A program made the translations under genes and the position numbers. Positions 54,747-63,992 of a stretch of 64,000 bases of DNA are shown here, piece after piece (within the stretch, counting starts at the first letter, position 1; every line of letters begins with the position of its first letter). Under the pieces are notes generated by a model, which was given only the letters and a program-made list of their open reading frames with translations, did no database searches and had not been told where the DNA came from. The stretch is from Deltaproteobacteria bacterium (lineage in GTDB: Bacteria > UBA10199 > JACPAL01 > GCA-016699445), in assembly GCA_016699445.1 (NCBI GenBank), contig CP064976.1, positions 2,170,001 through 2,234,000 on the forward strand, in the 5' to 3' direction.

Positions 54747-56354
54747 ATGGAAAAACAATTTAAAGAACGCCTTCCCGAATTTACGACCCTCTCATCCAAA
54801 AAGATCGAGAGGGTCTATAATTCTGACTCGATTGCTCATCTTAATCCTGAAAAGGATTTAGGCGAGCCTGGAGAGTATCCTTTTACGCGTGGCGCTTACC
54901 CGACCATGTATCGCGGTCGTCATTGGACCATGCGGCAGTTTGCAGGTTTTGGAACAGCAGCAGACACCAATGAACGCTTTCATTATCTTTTGAATCAAGG
55001 GCAGACAGGTCTTTCGACAGCTTTTCATTTTCCCACATTGATGGGTGTAGATTCCGATAGTCCGCGTGCGCGCGGTGAGGTGGGTGTGTGTGGTGTAGCG
55101 ATTGATACGCTGCATGACATGGAAGTCCTCTTTAAAGGAATCAATCTCGAAAATGTGAGTACGTCGATGACGATTAATACGCCTGCGCCGATCTTACTCG
55201 CGATGTATTTGGAAGTGGCGGCTAAACAAAATTTTCAGCAGAAAAAATTATCTGGAACGGTGCAGAATGACGTCTTGAAGGATTTTATTGCTCAAAAAAC
55301 TTGGATCTATCCACCCGCTCCCGCCATGCGTTTGTGTACGGATCTTTTTGATTATTGCCAAACAGAAGTGCCTCGTTGGCATCCCGTTTCAATTTCGGGA
55401 TATCACATTCGTGAAGCCGGTTCGACGGCAGCTCAAGAGTTGGCTTTTACCCTTCGAGACGGAATTGAGTATGTGGATTATTGTGTGAAGCGTGGAATGA
55501 AAGTTGACGAGTTTGGTCCCAAACTTTCTTTTTTCTTTAATGCTCAGAGTGATTTTTTTGAAGAGATTGCCAAGTACCGTGCGGCTCGTCGTATTTGGGC
55601 ACGCACCATGAAAGAACGTTTCGGTGCGACTAATCCCGAAGCGATGCGTGTGAAGTTTCATACACAGACGGCTGGATGTAGTTTGACGGCTCAACAGCCC
55701 ATGAACAATGTTGTGAGGACGACACTGCAAGCTCTCTCAGGTGTGTTGGGTGGGACTCAGTCATTGCACACCAATTCGCTTGATGAAACTTTAGCGTTAC
55801 CCACAGAAGCTTCTGTGCGCATTGCTTTGCGTACACAACAAATTATTGCCTACGAAAGTGGTGTGACCAATACCGTTGATCCTTTTGCAGGATCTTACTT
55901 TGTTGAAAAACTGACTGACGACATTGAACGAGAAGCTTTGGCCTATTTTAAAAAAATCGACGACATGGGTGGGATGGTGCGTGCGATTGAACTTGGTTAC
56001 CCTCAAAAAGAAATTATTGAAGCGGCTTACCGTTATCAAAAGCAGTTGGAGACTAAAGAAAAAATCATGGTGGGTGTACAAGACTTTGTGATTGAAAATG
56101 AGCCTCCGATTGACGTACTCCGCATCGACCCTCAAGTGGAACAAAGACAGATTGAAAGTACACGGCAGGTAAAAGCCAAACGCAATAACGCTGCGGTGAA
56201 AGCGGCTTTAAGTGATTTGAAAAAAACAGCCGAAGGTTCGGCTAATCTCATCCCCAATATCCGCAATGCTGTTCGTGAGTATGCGACATTGGGAGAGATG
56301 ATTGATACGATGAAGGAAGTGTTCGGGGCTTATAAGGATCCGGGGCATTATTAG
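54747..56354 (+). CDS. Methylmalonyl-CoA mutase large (catalytic) subunit, split type
   Basis: 535 residues of the substrate-binding TIM barrel, without the B12 domain, which is the separate gene at 56478. It isomerises (R)-methylmalonyl-CoA and succinyl-CoA. TRGAYPTMYRGRHWTMRQFAGFG places Tyr at the position of the active-site Tyr89 of methylmalonyl-CoA mutase, PAPAMRLCTDL places Arg at the Arg207 position, and SISGYHIREAG has the conserved His. These favour methylmalonyl over isobutyryl or hydroxyisobutyryl substrates, which differ at both sites. ATG 54747 is chosen; a five-codon longer start overlaps the lipoprotein gene. Confidence 0.9.
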   Translation: MEKQFKERLPEFTTLSSKKIERVYNSDSIAHLNPEKDLGEPGEYPFTRGAYPTMYRGRHWTMRQFAGFGTAADTNERFHYLLNQGQTGLSTAFHFPTLMGVDSDSPRARGEVGVCGVAIDTLHDMEVLFKGINLENVSTSMTINTPAPILLAMYLEVAAKQNFQQKKLSGTVQNDVLKDFIAQKTWIYPPAPAMRLCTDLFDYCQTEVPRWHPVSISGYHIREAGSTAAQELAFTLRDGIEYVDYCVKRGMKVDEFGPKLSFFFNAQSDFFEEIAKYRAARRIWARTMKERFGATNPEAMRVKFHTQTAGCSLTAQQPMNNVVRTTLQALSGVLGGTQSLHTNSLDETLALPTEASVRIALRTQQIIAYESGVTNTVDPFAGSYFVEKLTDDIEREALAYFKKIDDMGGMVRAIELGYPQKEIIEAAYRYQKQLETKEKIMVGVQDFVIENEPPIDVLRIDPQVEQRQIESTRQVKAKRNNAAVKAALSDLKKTAEGSANLIPNIRNAVREYATLGEMIDTMKEVFGAYKDPGHY

Positions 56355-56356
56355 GG

Positions 56357-56467
56357 CCCCCACCACCCCTTCGGGGAGCCTCCCCCATAAATGAGGGAGG
56401 TCACAAAGGACCCTCCCTTTTTAGGGGAGGGAAATTGAGAGAATCGAAAGTAGTGATGGGTGGGGTA
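56357..56467. repeat. Palindromic intergenic element, copy 2
   Basis: 111 bases, starting two bases after the mutase stop. Its first hairpin is CCCC-TTC-GGGG where copy 1 has CCGCC-TTC-GGCGG, so pairing is kept while sequence differs. The right end supplies TAGGAGA before the next ATG. Confidence 0.85.
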
Positions 56468-56477
56468 GGAGAAAATT

Positions 56478-56882
56478 ATGGAAAGAAAACTTAGAATACT
56501 AGTCGCTAAACCCGGTCTTGATGGACATGACCGTGGAGCTAAAATTATCGCACGTGCTTTACGTGATGCTGGTTTTGAAGTGATTTATACAGGTCTACAC
56601 CAAACCCCTGAAATGATCGCTGATGCCGCTTTGCAAGAAGACGTCGATTTAGTGTCTCTCTCTATTTTATCCGGAGCTCACAATCACTTAATGCCCGAAG
56701 TGATTCGTCTTTTGAAAGAAAAGGGAATGGGGGATGTGTCCATCATTGGTGGTGGTATCATTCCTCAAGAAGATATTGTGACGTTGAAACAACAAGGCGT
56801 GAAAGAAATTTTTACTCCAGGAACCGACACGCGTGATGTTGTGAAGTGGATCGAAACCAATATCCAACCACGAAGTTTATAA
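56478..56882 (+). CDS. Methylmalonyl-CoA mutase small (B12-binding) subunit
   Basis: 134-residue Rossmann-like cobalamin-binding domain: KPGLDGHDRGAKII with the cobalt-ligating His of DxHxxG, SLSILSGAHNHLMP, and IIGGGIIPQEDI with the GG of the lower ligand pocket. It binds adenosylcobalamin and pairs with the large subunit. The arrangement of separate subunits is like archaeal mutases and IcmA/IcmB-type enzymes. Its stop abuts the third element copy. Confidence 0.94.
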   Translation: MERKLRILVAKPGLDGHDRGAKIIARALRDAGFEVIYTGLHQTPEMIADAALQEDVDLVSLSILSGAHNHLMPEVIRLLKEKGMGDVSIIGGGIIPQEDIVTLKQQGVKEIFTPGTDTRDVVKWIETNIQPRSL

Positions 56883-56883
56883 T

Positions 56884-57012
56884 CCCCCACCACCCCTTCG
56901 GGGAGCCTCCCCCATAAATGAGGGAGGCCAAAAAACAAAAAATCGCAAAATAAATGACCCTCCCTTTTTAGGGGAGGGAAGTTCCTATCATGAAATTATT
57001 GAGGGTGGGGTA
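56884..57012. repeat. Palindromic intergenic element, copy 3
   Basis: 129 bases, one base after the stop of the B12-binding subunit. It differs from copies 1 and 2 by an A-rich insertion near 56930-56955. Its right end encodes the last codons and stop region of ubiA on the opposite strand (LPHPQ). Confidence 0.85.
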
Positions 57013-57856
57013 GAGAAATCCACACGCCTACAAAAAACAAGATCGAAATAATCCCGTTTACATTAAAGAAGGCCGCGTTGACCTTCGAAAGATCTTTGTC
57101 TGACACTAACGAATGTTCATATAAAAACAATCCAGCAATTACGCTGAGAGTGATGAAATAAGTCCAGCCAAAGTGGTTTAAGATTCCGAAAGCTAAGAGC
57201 AGGAGTAAGGTGATCAGGTGAAAGAGGCGTGCGAGCAGTAGAGCTTTGCTAATACCCAGAGCCACCACCATTGAATGCAATCCTGATTGTTTATCAAAGT
57301 CATAATCTTGAGTAGCATAAATCAAATCAAAACCCGCGACCCATAAAGTGACCGCAATACCTAAAAGGACAGGGATGAAAGCCACTTCTCCACGCATGGC
57401 GACCCAAGCGCCAATGGGAGACATGCCTAAAACACAGCCTAAGATAATATGAGAAAGAGATGTGAATCGTTTTGCCAACGAATAACCATAAGCGGCGCTC
57501 AGCGCGATGGGTGAGAGTTGAAATGCCAGAGTATTAATTTGTGTGCATAAAATGACAAAGAGGATTCCACAAAAAATAGAGGTGATCAGGACTGATTGTT
57601 TCGAGAGAATATTTTGAGGAATGTGACGCACCGCTGTTCGTGGATTTTTGGCATCGATGTCGGCATCAACCCAACGATTAAAAGCCATGGCTCCAGTGCG
57701 CAAAGCGACCATGGCTAAAACCATCAAAAATAAAATCCGAAAAGGCGGATGTCCTTGAGAGGCAATCATGAGAGAGGCGAGAGCAAAGGGAAGGGCGAAA
57801 ATCGAATGCGAGAACTTCACCATTTCGCCAAATTGTCTGATTTTCTTAATTTCCAT
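56996..57856 (-). CDS. UbiA-family prenyltransferase (4-hydroxybenzoate/MqnP type)
   Basis: 286 residues with about eight membrane helices. The two Asp-rich motifs are FNRWVDADIDAKNPRTAVR (about residues 59-77) and DLIYATQDYDFDKQSGLHS (about 175-193). It transfers a polyprenyl chain to an aromatic acid in ubiquinone or menaquinone synthesis. The sequence style (KFSHSIFALPFAL) is that of the MqnP futalosine-pathway group. It overlaps ubiX by 11 bases. The C-terminal five residues come from the intergenic element. Confidence 0.88.
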   Translation of the reverse strand: MEIKKIRQFGEMVKFSHSIFALPFALASLMIASQGHPPFRILFLMVLAMVALRTGAMAFNRWVDADIDAKNPRTAVRHIPQNILSKQSVLITSIFCGILFVILCTQINTLAFQLSPIALSAAYGYSLAKRFTSLSHIILGCVLGMSPIGAWVAMRGEVAFIPVLLGIAVTLWVAGFDLIYATQDYDFDKQSGLHSMVVALGISKALLLARLFHLITLLLLLAFGILNHFGWTYFITLSVIAGLFLYEHSLVSDKDLSKVNAAFFNVNGIISILFFVGVWISLPHPQ

Positions 57857-58400
57857 ACCGAGGCCTCAAGTCATTCCCAACCCCCAAATGATCCAAGACG
57901 CGAGCAATCACGGTATCTACCGCTTCTTCAATCGTTTTGGGTTTTGAATAAAACGACGGAATCGCGGGAATGATCTCAGCTCCGGCCAAAGCCAAAAGGC
58001 GCATATTCTCAATATGAACCAGGTTGAAAGGCGTCTCGCGAGGGACGAGAATCAACGTCTTCTTCTCTTTCAGAAACACATCGGCAGCCCGTGTCAGCAA
58101 GCTATCGGAATAGCCATGAGCGATCCGCCCCAAAGTGCCCATGCTGCACGGGATGATGACCATAGCGTCATAATGAGCTGTCACGGCGGAACCACTCGCA
58201 AAGGGTGCAGAAAAATCTTTTTGCCCAAAAAATGGAACGTCGAGAGATGTATAATCCGTGCTCATCTCATCAAGGCCGATTTGCAAAGCATTAGGACTCG
58301 CCGTGAGTTCGAGAGAATGCCCAGCCTCTTTGAGGCAGTGAATAGTGCGCGTGGCATAAATAGCTCCGCTAGAGCCGCTGATTCCGAGGACAATTTTCAT
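57846..58400 (-). CDS. ubiX: Flavin prenyltransferase UbiX
   Basis: 184 residues, making prenylated FMN for UbiD-type decarboxylases. Motifs: GISGSSGAIYATR (FMN), PCSMGTLGRIAHG and LVPRETPFNLVH. Full length and intact. It follows an ATPase gene 11 bases upstream and overlaps ubiA, an ubiX-ubiA pairing that fits the quinone pathway. Confidence 0.95.
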   Translation of the reverse strand: MKIVLGISGSSGAIYATRTIHCLKEAGHSLELTASPNALQIGLDEMSTDYTSLDVPFFGQKDFSAPFASGSAVTAHYDAMVIIPCSMGTLGRIAHGYSDSLLTRAADVFLKEKKTLILVPRETPFNLVHIENMRLLALAGAEIIPAIPSFYSKPKTIEEAVDTVIARVLDHLGVGNDLRPRYGN

Positions 58401-58410
58401 AGGATGATTT

Positions 58411-59589
58411 TCATGCTTTCTCCTCAGGTGGTAAATGCCAAGGCTGTATGTTCATTCCAAGAAAGGGATAAGGATTTTCAAGAGGGACCATGAGGTAAAA
58501 CTGGTTTGCTTTCTTCCCTAATTCTTTTTTGGCTTTCTCGAGTTGTTTCAACGTATCTTGAGTGATGGTGCGTGTACTTTTGATTTCATAAACGTCCCAG
58601 AGTGTTTGATTTTGGACCATCAGATCAATTTCCAACGACGGCGTCTTGAGATAATAGTGTGGAGGCATTTCCCCTTGGCTCGTCCAATGTTTGATCAGAT
58701 TAGTCACGACCAAGGTTTCAAAAAGAGGCCCAAACTGTGGAGAGCCTGCGATGAGTGAGGGATCCCGAAACCCCATTAAATAACAGGCAAGACCGACATC
58801 CATAAAATACATCTTGGGTGACTTCCGGATCCGTGACGAAATATTTTCATAAAAGGGTTCCACAAGATGGACTTGATAGGTTTGCACGAGAAGATTCAGC
58901 CAGCGCTGAGCGGTAGAAGGAGAGATGTTGGCGTCTCTGGCAAGATCACTGACGTTAAGGATTTGCCCAGTGCGGATAGCACACAATCTCACAAAACGTT
59001 CAAAGGAAAGAAGGTCAGCTACTTGTGCCAAAGAACGGATATCTCTCTCGAGATATGTATTCAAATAACTTCGATGCCAATCCGTAGGAAGGATATTTTG
59101 ATCCCTCCATAATTCCGGAAAAAAACCTCGAAATAAAATTTGGGATAACGTGTCTTCCTGATGCCATTCTAAATCAATGGATGCGGAAATTTCTTTAACC
59201 GTAAGGGGATAAAGTGTGATCAACCCAACACGTCCAGCCAAAGACTGAGTTACTTGTTCCATCATTAAAAAATTCTGGGAACCCGTCAGGATATACTGAC
59301 CCTTTTCATCACGTTTTGCGTCGATACGACTTTGGAGATAGCTGGTCAGGTCAGGAACATTTTGGAATTCGTCAAAAATTACCGGAGGAGGGTAGCGATC
59401 CAAAAAGCTTTTGGGATCTTGCAGTACTTGCGCTCTCAGATCCAGGTCTTCAAGAAGGACATAATGATGAGTCTTGCAGTGCTCTTTGATAAAAGAGGTC
59501 TTTCCGACTTGTCGAGCCCCTGTCAGGATAATAGCGGGAAAAGACTTGAGAAAACGATCAAAAACACCCTCAAATTGCCTCGTAAACAT
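58411..59589 (-). CDS. AAA_14/DUF4143 ATPase
   Basis: 392 residues from ATG 59589, preferred because an upstream TTG extension is AT-rich and hydrophobic. Walker A ILTGARQVGKTS (about residues 22-33) and Walker B PPVIFDEFQNVPD start an AAA-like domain. It is followed by a winged-helix segment (LNVSDLARDANISPSTAQRWL) and the DUF4143 nuclease-like tail (LEIDLMVQNQTLWDVYEIKST with D...E-x-K). Widespread, often in defence or mobile contexts; function unknown. It separates ubiX from ubiE. Confidence 0.9.
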   Translation of the reverse strand: MFTRQFEGVFDRFLKSFPAIILTGARQVGKTSFIKEHCKTHHYVLLEDLDLRAQVLQDPKSFLDRYPPPVIFDEFQNVPDLTSYLQSRIDAKRDEKGQYILTGSQNFLMMEQVTQSLAGRVGLITLYPLTVKEISASIDLEWHQEDTLSQILFRGFFPELWRDQNILPTDWHRSYLNTYLERDIRSLAQVADLLSFERFVRLCAIRTGQILNVSDLARDANISPSTAQRWLNLLVQTYQVHLVEPFYENISSRIRKSPKMYFMDVGLACYLMGFRDPSLIAGSPQFGPLFETLVVTNLIKHWTSQGEMPPHYYLKTPSLEIDLMVQNQTLWDVYEIKSTRTITQDTLKQLEKAKKELGKKANQFYLMVPLENPYPFLGMNIQPWHLPPEEKA

Positions 59590-59642
59590 TTGAAAAATAA
59601 TAATATATGCAAATTGATTATTCAATAATTAATTTGCATGAA

Positions 59643-60332
59643 TTATTTATCCGCCACGATTAAATGCGAAATACCACCCGTTTGTGCGGTAATTTTGATG
59701 TTCTTAAAGCCTGTTTGTTCTAATAATTTTCGGTACTCTTCCGTCGTGTAAAATTTCCGCACGGAATCGCGCAAATGTTCATAAGCCGACTTATTCTTAG
59801 ACACTAAGGATCCTAATACTGGAATGACAACTTCCGCGTAGGTGATGTTGAAAAGCTTCGGGAGAAGCTCCGTGGGCTTGAAGAATTCTAAGACCACGAG
59901 ACGTCCGCCGGGTTTTAGCCATTCGTAAATATTCTGGAGTGCGAGGGGATTGTCTCCCACATTGCGCATTCCATAAGCCACCATCGCACCATCATAAGAA
60001 GAGCGGGGGATATCCAAGGCCAGTATATCCCCAATCTGAATTTGAATCTGCTTGCGTTCTTCTGGCGTCAAAAGGGCTTCACCTTTTTTGAGCATGTTTT
60101 CAGAAAAATCCACAGCGGTGATCTGAGTCATGGGATTGGTTTCCAAAAGTGTTTTGGAGAGAGCCAAAGTCCCGGCACAGAGATCCAGGATTTTCTGAAA
60201 TTTTTTCGAATCAGAAAATTCTTTCATCCCTTGCCGCCGCCACCGACGGTCGACTTGAAAAGAAAGCAGCGAATTCAACAAATCATATTGAGGCGCGATG
60301 GAGTCAAAAAGTTTCTGGATGTGTTCGGACAT
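59643..60332 (-). CDS. ubiE: Demethylmenaquinone/ubiquinone methyltransferase
   Basis: 229 residues of the class I methyltransferase fold: FDSIAPQYDLLNSLLSFQVDRRWRR at the start, ILDLCAGTLALSKTL, ITAVDFSENML and AYGMRNVGDN, then GGRLVVLEFFKPT. The usual DxxxGTG is DLCAGTL. It C-methylates the quinone ring with SAM. With UbiA and UbiX it makes part of a quinone pathway. Confidence 0.93.
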   Translation of the reverse strand: MSEHIQKLFDSIAPQYDLLNSLLSFQVDRRWRRQGMKEFSDSKKFQKILDLCAGTLALSKTLLETNPMTQITAVDFSENMLKKGEALLTPEERKQIQIQIGDILALDIPRSSYDGAMVAYGMRNVGDNPLALQNIYEWLKPGGRLVVLEFFKPTELLPKLFNITYAEVVIPVLGSLVSKNKSAYEHLRDSVRKFYTTEEYRKLLEQTGFKNIKITAQTGGISHLIVADK

Positions 60333-60364
60333 GGGTCCGCCCTAACGAGGACGCCCTCACTTGT

Positions 60365-62428
60365 CTATCTTCCATTAGGTCTTGGAAATGGTCCGGCATC
60401 TGCCGCAAAACCTATACGTGTCGTTTCAGCTCTGAGTAATGCTACTCTCATTTGTCTGGCACGAAAAGCGTCTGGATGCTTGGCTTCTGCTAAATCATCA
60501 GGTTTGAAATGTTTTACGAGTGCGGCAAAAGCTGGACGGACTCCCAATGGTGAATAGCCAAACATATTATGAGGAGATCGAAATCCTGTAAGATCACGAG
60601 GTATATCGGGTGAAGGCACAGCACCCACATGGAAATTATTAGCCATCATGATGCGTTCAGCATCAGGAATCTTATCATCTCTGACATGCATGCCAGCGAT
60701 ATTACGCCGTGGAATGTATTCATTGGGCACGAAAAGCGCTCCCTTCCGACGAAGAGGCGCATAAGGTGAAGGGAAAGGAAATGAAGAGATTCGTGTGCCT
60801 GAATCAAATAAGGCATTACTTCTTCCTCGTTTGATATTAGTTTTCATTATTTCATAAATCGCTGAAGGATCTTTGCGACTTAAAAATCCTCCTGTTGTAT
60901 TCAATAAATGCCCTCTCATCACAGGAACAAAATTAAATATTTTTTCGGCGATGATAGAGTCTGGTTCAAGACCGAAAAGATATAAAGAACCAATGATGCC
61001 ACAATAATCAAAAGCTCCTGTGTGATCCCAGGCTGAAATATTCCCTTGGGAAGGTTGTCGTTGTTGATCATGTCCTGAAAAAAGAAGATCAGCTCCTAGG
61101 ATATTTTCGATTCCTTCGGGAACTCGATGCCTAAACATAAAATCTTTATCTGATTCACTTCCAATGATTCGGATTCCTGAGTAAGCATTGACAAGCATGG
61201 GTAGCGCCCATCGATTCGCTATCTGATGGTCATACTCTTGCTGAGTCAGTTTGCCATTTCTCAAATCGCTAATAAGATGTCGAGGGTGAGATGTGAGCTC
61301 ATATAATAACTCCAGTGACTGCATTCCCGTAGGCCCTTGATCGATGCGGTACGCTTGAGTTCTGGAAAGAAAAGTTGTGATGGGAATTTGAATATCCCAT
61401 TTTTTAAGTATTTTTTGAGCGGCTTCATGTAAGTTCCAAAGTGCATTAAAACTTTTTTCTTCTCGTTTTTTTCGTTCATTTTCACGAGCGTTTTTATCTC
61501 CACCAATCATGGTTTGATTATAGGCTATGTAGTTTTCAGTGAGAGATTTGTAAGCATTTCGAGCTACTGTAAACTCATCACATTCTTGAGACGTAGCTCT
61601 GTCTTTAAATTTGAGAAAAACATTGTCGTAAACAGTCAGCTGCCATTCGAGCTCAATATTTTCTATTTTGAGATGAAGCGGAAGTGCTTCTTGCCAAAGC
61701 TTATACTCTCTTTCAAATGAGTTTTCTTGAGTACTAGATGGTGAAGCAAAAAATAATTCACGATAATCTTCATTAGCTTCCAACGCTTGAGCGTATAAGC
61801 CCGAGAGTTTGTCTTGTATCTCTTGTGGTAAAACTGCCATGACGCGATCGTAAGCTGCTTCACTCCATTCAAGATCCGCTGCATGAAAACGTTCATAAGA
61901 CGCCCGTCTTTCAGCTGTTTCAATGTGTGAAGGAATCGCTTCATAAACAACTTTTTCTTCAACAAGTTTTCTAACGGCTGCAGGATCGGTGACCAGATGG
62001 GCAGGAGGGGGTGGGGATTTAGGAAATTCGCGAATCAAGCGAGCTCCTAAATACCCTAAAACTGTAGAACTTTTTCTTCCCAAGGTATCAATCGCTTCAA
62101 CTCCTGGAGCTTCACTCACAGAAACATTCAAAGCTTCTGCAATATTTTTATTAAAAATAGGAGCCAAAGAAGGGTGATAACTATGAGGTTGAAGCGTCGT
62201 AAAAAAGTCTCGTGCTTCAGGGATGGTTTGAGGAGGCGTTGATGACAATCCCACTAGATTTTGATCCAAAGATTTTAGCTCTTGATGTAAGTACTGAGCG
62301 ATAGCCATTATTGGCGCTTCGCTCAGTCTATCTGTTTTCTGTTGGGCTAAAAAATCACGAAAATTAAGTGTGGATAAAAAATGGCTCGTGGCAAAAGTCA
62401 GGGCTTGGTTTGTTGAAGGGGAAATCAT
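60365..62428 (-). CDS. Large hypothetical protein, 687 aa
   Basis: No family recognised. Mostly soluble; an N-terminal helical half (RFHAADLEWSEAAYDRVMAV, long charged helix KNARENERKKREEKSF) and a C-terminal half richer in Gly/Pro/Phe with LLNTTGGFLSRKDPSA, SSFPFPSPYAP and PSPDIPRDLTG motifs. No signal peptide or membrane helix is evident. It lies 28 bases downstream of the next hypothetical gene on the same strand, so the two are probably one operon. Confidence 0.55.
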   Translation of the reverse strand: MISPSTNQALTFATSHFLSTLNFRDFLAQQKTDRLSEAPIMAIAQYLHQELKSLDQNLVGLSSTPPQTIPEARDFFTTLQPHSYHPSLAPIFNKNIAEALNVSVSEAPGVEAIDTLGRKSSTVLGYLGARLIREFPKSPPPPAHLVTDPAAVRKLVEEKVVYEAIPSHIETAERRASYERFHAADLEWSEAAYDRVMAVLPQEIQDKLSGLYAQALEANEDYRELFFASPSSTQENSFEREYKLWQEALPLHLKIENIELEWQLTVYDNVFLKFKDRATSQECDEFTVARNAYKSLTENYIAYNQTMIGGDKNARENERKKREEKSFNALWNLHEAAQKILKKWDIQIPITTFLSRTQAYRIDQGPTGMQSLELLYELTSHPRHLISDLRNGKLTQQEYDHQIANRWALPMLVNAYSGIRIIGSESDKDFMFRHRVPEGIENILGADLLFSGHDQQRQPSQGNISAWDHTGAFDYCGIIGSLYLFGLEPDSIIAEKIFNFVPVMRGHLLNTTGGFLSRKDPSAIYEIMKTNIKRGRSNALFDSGTRISSFPFPSPYAPLRRKGALFVPNEYIPRRNIAGMHVRDDKIPDAERIMMANNFHVGAVPSPDIPRDLTGFRSPHNMFGYSPLGVRPAFAALVKHFKPDDLAEAKHPDAFRARQMRVALLRAETTRIGFAADAGPFPRPNGR

Positions 62429-62456
62429 AAAATCCTCATTTTTATAGTTTTAGTTT

Positions 62457-63992
62457 TTATGCGGCTACTTGAAGAGGTATCGACTTATCGTATTCATACT
62501 TTTTCACAAGTTTAGAGACTTCAAATAGAAGTTGTTGGATAGCCGCTTCATCTTTTTGTGAAGAGGTCAGATGTCTTTTCATTATTGATAGCAATCGTCG
62601 TTTCATTTCTTCTCGATCATCTTTTGCTTTTTGAGGAGGGATAGCTCGGATGCGAGCAATGATAGTGAAATAACGTTCTTCTTCTGAAGTAAGTTTGGTT
62701 ATTTCATCTTCACTTATTTCTGTATTGAGAGCCGATGACCATTGAGTGGCGAGATTTGCAAGATACTGATCTGCAGGGCTGTAAGCACGTATAAGTGCAT
62801 GGACTTTATCTATGATTTCTTGATCGGGAGTGTCTGCTGTTACATAAAAACCACCCGTCTGACGAAAATCAATAGTTCCTCCCGTAATGATAGGCTGAAT
62901 GAATGGAAAAGTGTCTGTGAATTTTGGATCAATCGTAGTGCCTCCTAAAATATCAATGACAGAAATAAATACAGCTTTATTCATTTTTGCAGAAGTAGCT
63001 TTTGCAAGTTTAATTAAGCCAAAAATATTATCATAACGTTCAGGATGTTCTAATTTTACCACATTGTCATACATCGTGGGTATATCTAGAGTACCATTGT
63101 CTCGATAAACACGTGGAGCTCGTCCTCCTTGAACAAAAACGGCTGGCTCAATACCGAGTTTTTCAACGTTGTTTACAGTTTCATTAAAAGCTTCGGTTTG
63201 TGAGTCTTTGTTAGTGTTATCACCATTCTGTTTAATCGCTGGTGGGAGAGCTAATACATCCATTAACCAAGAAAATAGAATCATTTTAGCTGCACGATTA
63301 TTTCTAAAATTACTAATATTTGCCATGAATCGTATTAAAGGACGAAGCGCAAATAAAGTGTAATTCGTCCACATCGTATGTCCATAAAGAGCATGAAAGA
63401 TAGGTGTTCCTTTTGAAACGTTTATTAAATTATCGAAACCCTGAGATGTCATACTCATCTTGTAGATTCGTGCTTGTCTTTGAGCCCAATAACCTAAAGC
63501 GTACCCAATGGCTTGTGTAAACTCAGGTGTGGCTTTTGCTTTACCTCCCATGAAAACTGTAGCGATATTGACAACAGTTTGAACAAATCCTTCCGCATGG
63601 ACAGACGTGCGTCTAGCAAGTCCGAAAATTGTAGAAGCAGTATTAAGAAGTCCTGCATAGAAAGCTTTTTCAGAAGGAATTCTTTCTACACCCTCTCCAT
63701 AGCGAGGCATGTTATTTTCTAACAAGTCTTGATGTTCAAACTCTTTAGGAACATCAGCCCCCAAAACTCCCAGGGCATTATGCTCAAACCTTTCCCAAGC
63801 ATCCATTGTCAGCATCGCTCCTGCCGCCATTTGATTTTTGATGATAGCGTTTTCAACTCTATTGCTGTGATCTAAGGCTGCTAATGTAGAACCTAAAACG
63901 GCAGCAGCTGCCATTTGAGCTGGGTGAGAACCATAAGCATAAGCTATAAAAGGCATTAGCAAAGCTCTCCAGGGACTTAATTTCGAGTCCAT
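62457..63992 (-). CDS. Large hypothetical membrane-associated protein, 511 aa
   Basis: No family recognised. The N-terminal 50 residues are hydrophobic and Ala-rich (LMPFIAYAYGSHPAQMAAAAVLG). More hydrophobic stretches occur near residues 130-170 and 200-245 (NISNFRNNRAAKMILFSWLM), then a soluble region with KAVFISVIDILGGTT and ending QVAA. ATG 63992 has GGAAG five bases upstream, but the frame stays open to the window edge, so a longer N-terminus is possible. It probably forms an operon with the 687-residue protein. Confidence 0.55.
   Translation of the reverse strand: MDSKLSPWRALLMPFIAYAYGSHPAQMAAAAVLGSTLAALDHSNRVENAIIKNQMAAGAMLTMDAWERFEHNALGVLGADVPKEFEHQDLLENNMPRYGEGVERIPSEKAFYAGLLNTASTIFGLARRTSVHAEGFVQTVVNIATVFMGGKAKATPEFTQAIGYALGYWAQRQARIYKMSMTSQGFDNLINVSKGTPIFHALYGHTMWTNYTLFALRPLIRFMANISNFRNNRAAKMILFSWLMDVLALPPAIKQNGDNTNKDSQTEAFNETVNNVEKLGIEPAVFVQGGRAPRVYRDNGTLDIPTMYDNVVKLEHPERYDNIFGLIKLAKATSAKMNKAVFISVIDILGGTTIDPKFTDTFPFIQPIITGGTIDFRQTGGFYVTADTPDQEIIDKVHALIRAYSPADQYLANLATQWSSALNTEISEDEITKLTSEEERYFTIIARIRAIPPQKAKDDREEMKRRLLSIMKRHLTSSQKDEAAIQQLLFEVSKLVKKYEYDKSIPLQVAA

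Noticed and set aside
52703..57012. CRISPR-like reading of the three GC-rich repeats
   Set aside because: Copies are kilobases apart, lie between unrelated genes and have no spacers; no cas genes are in the window.
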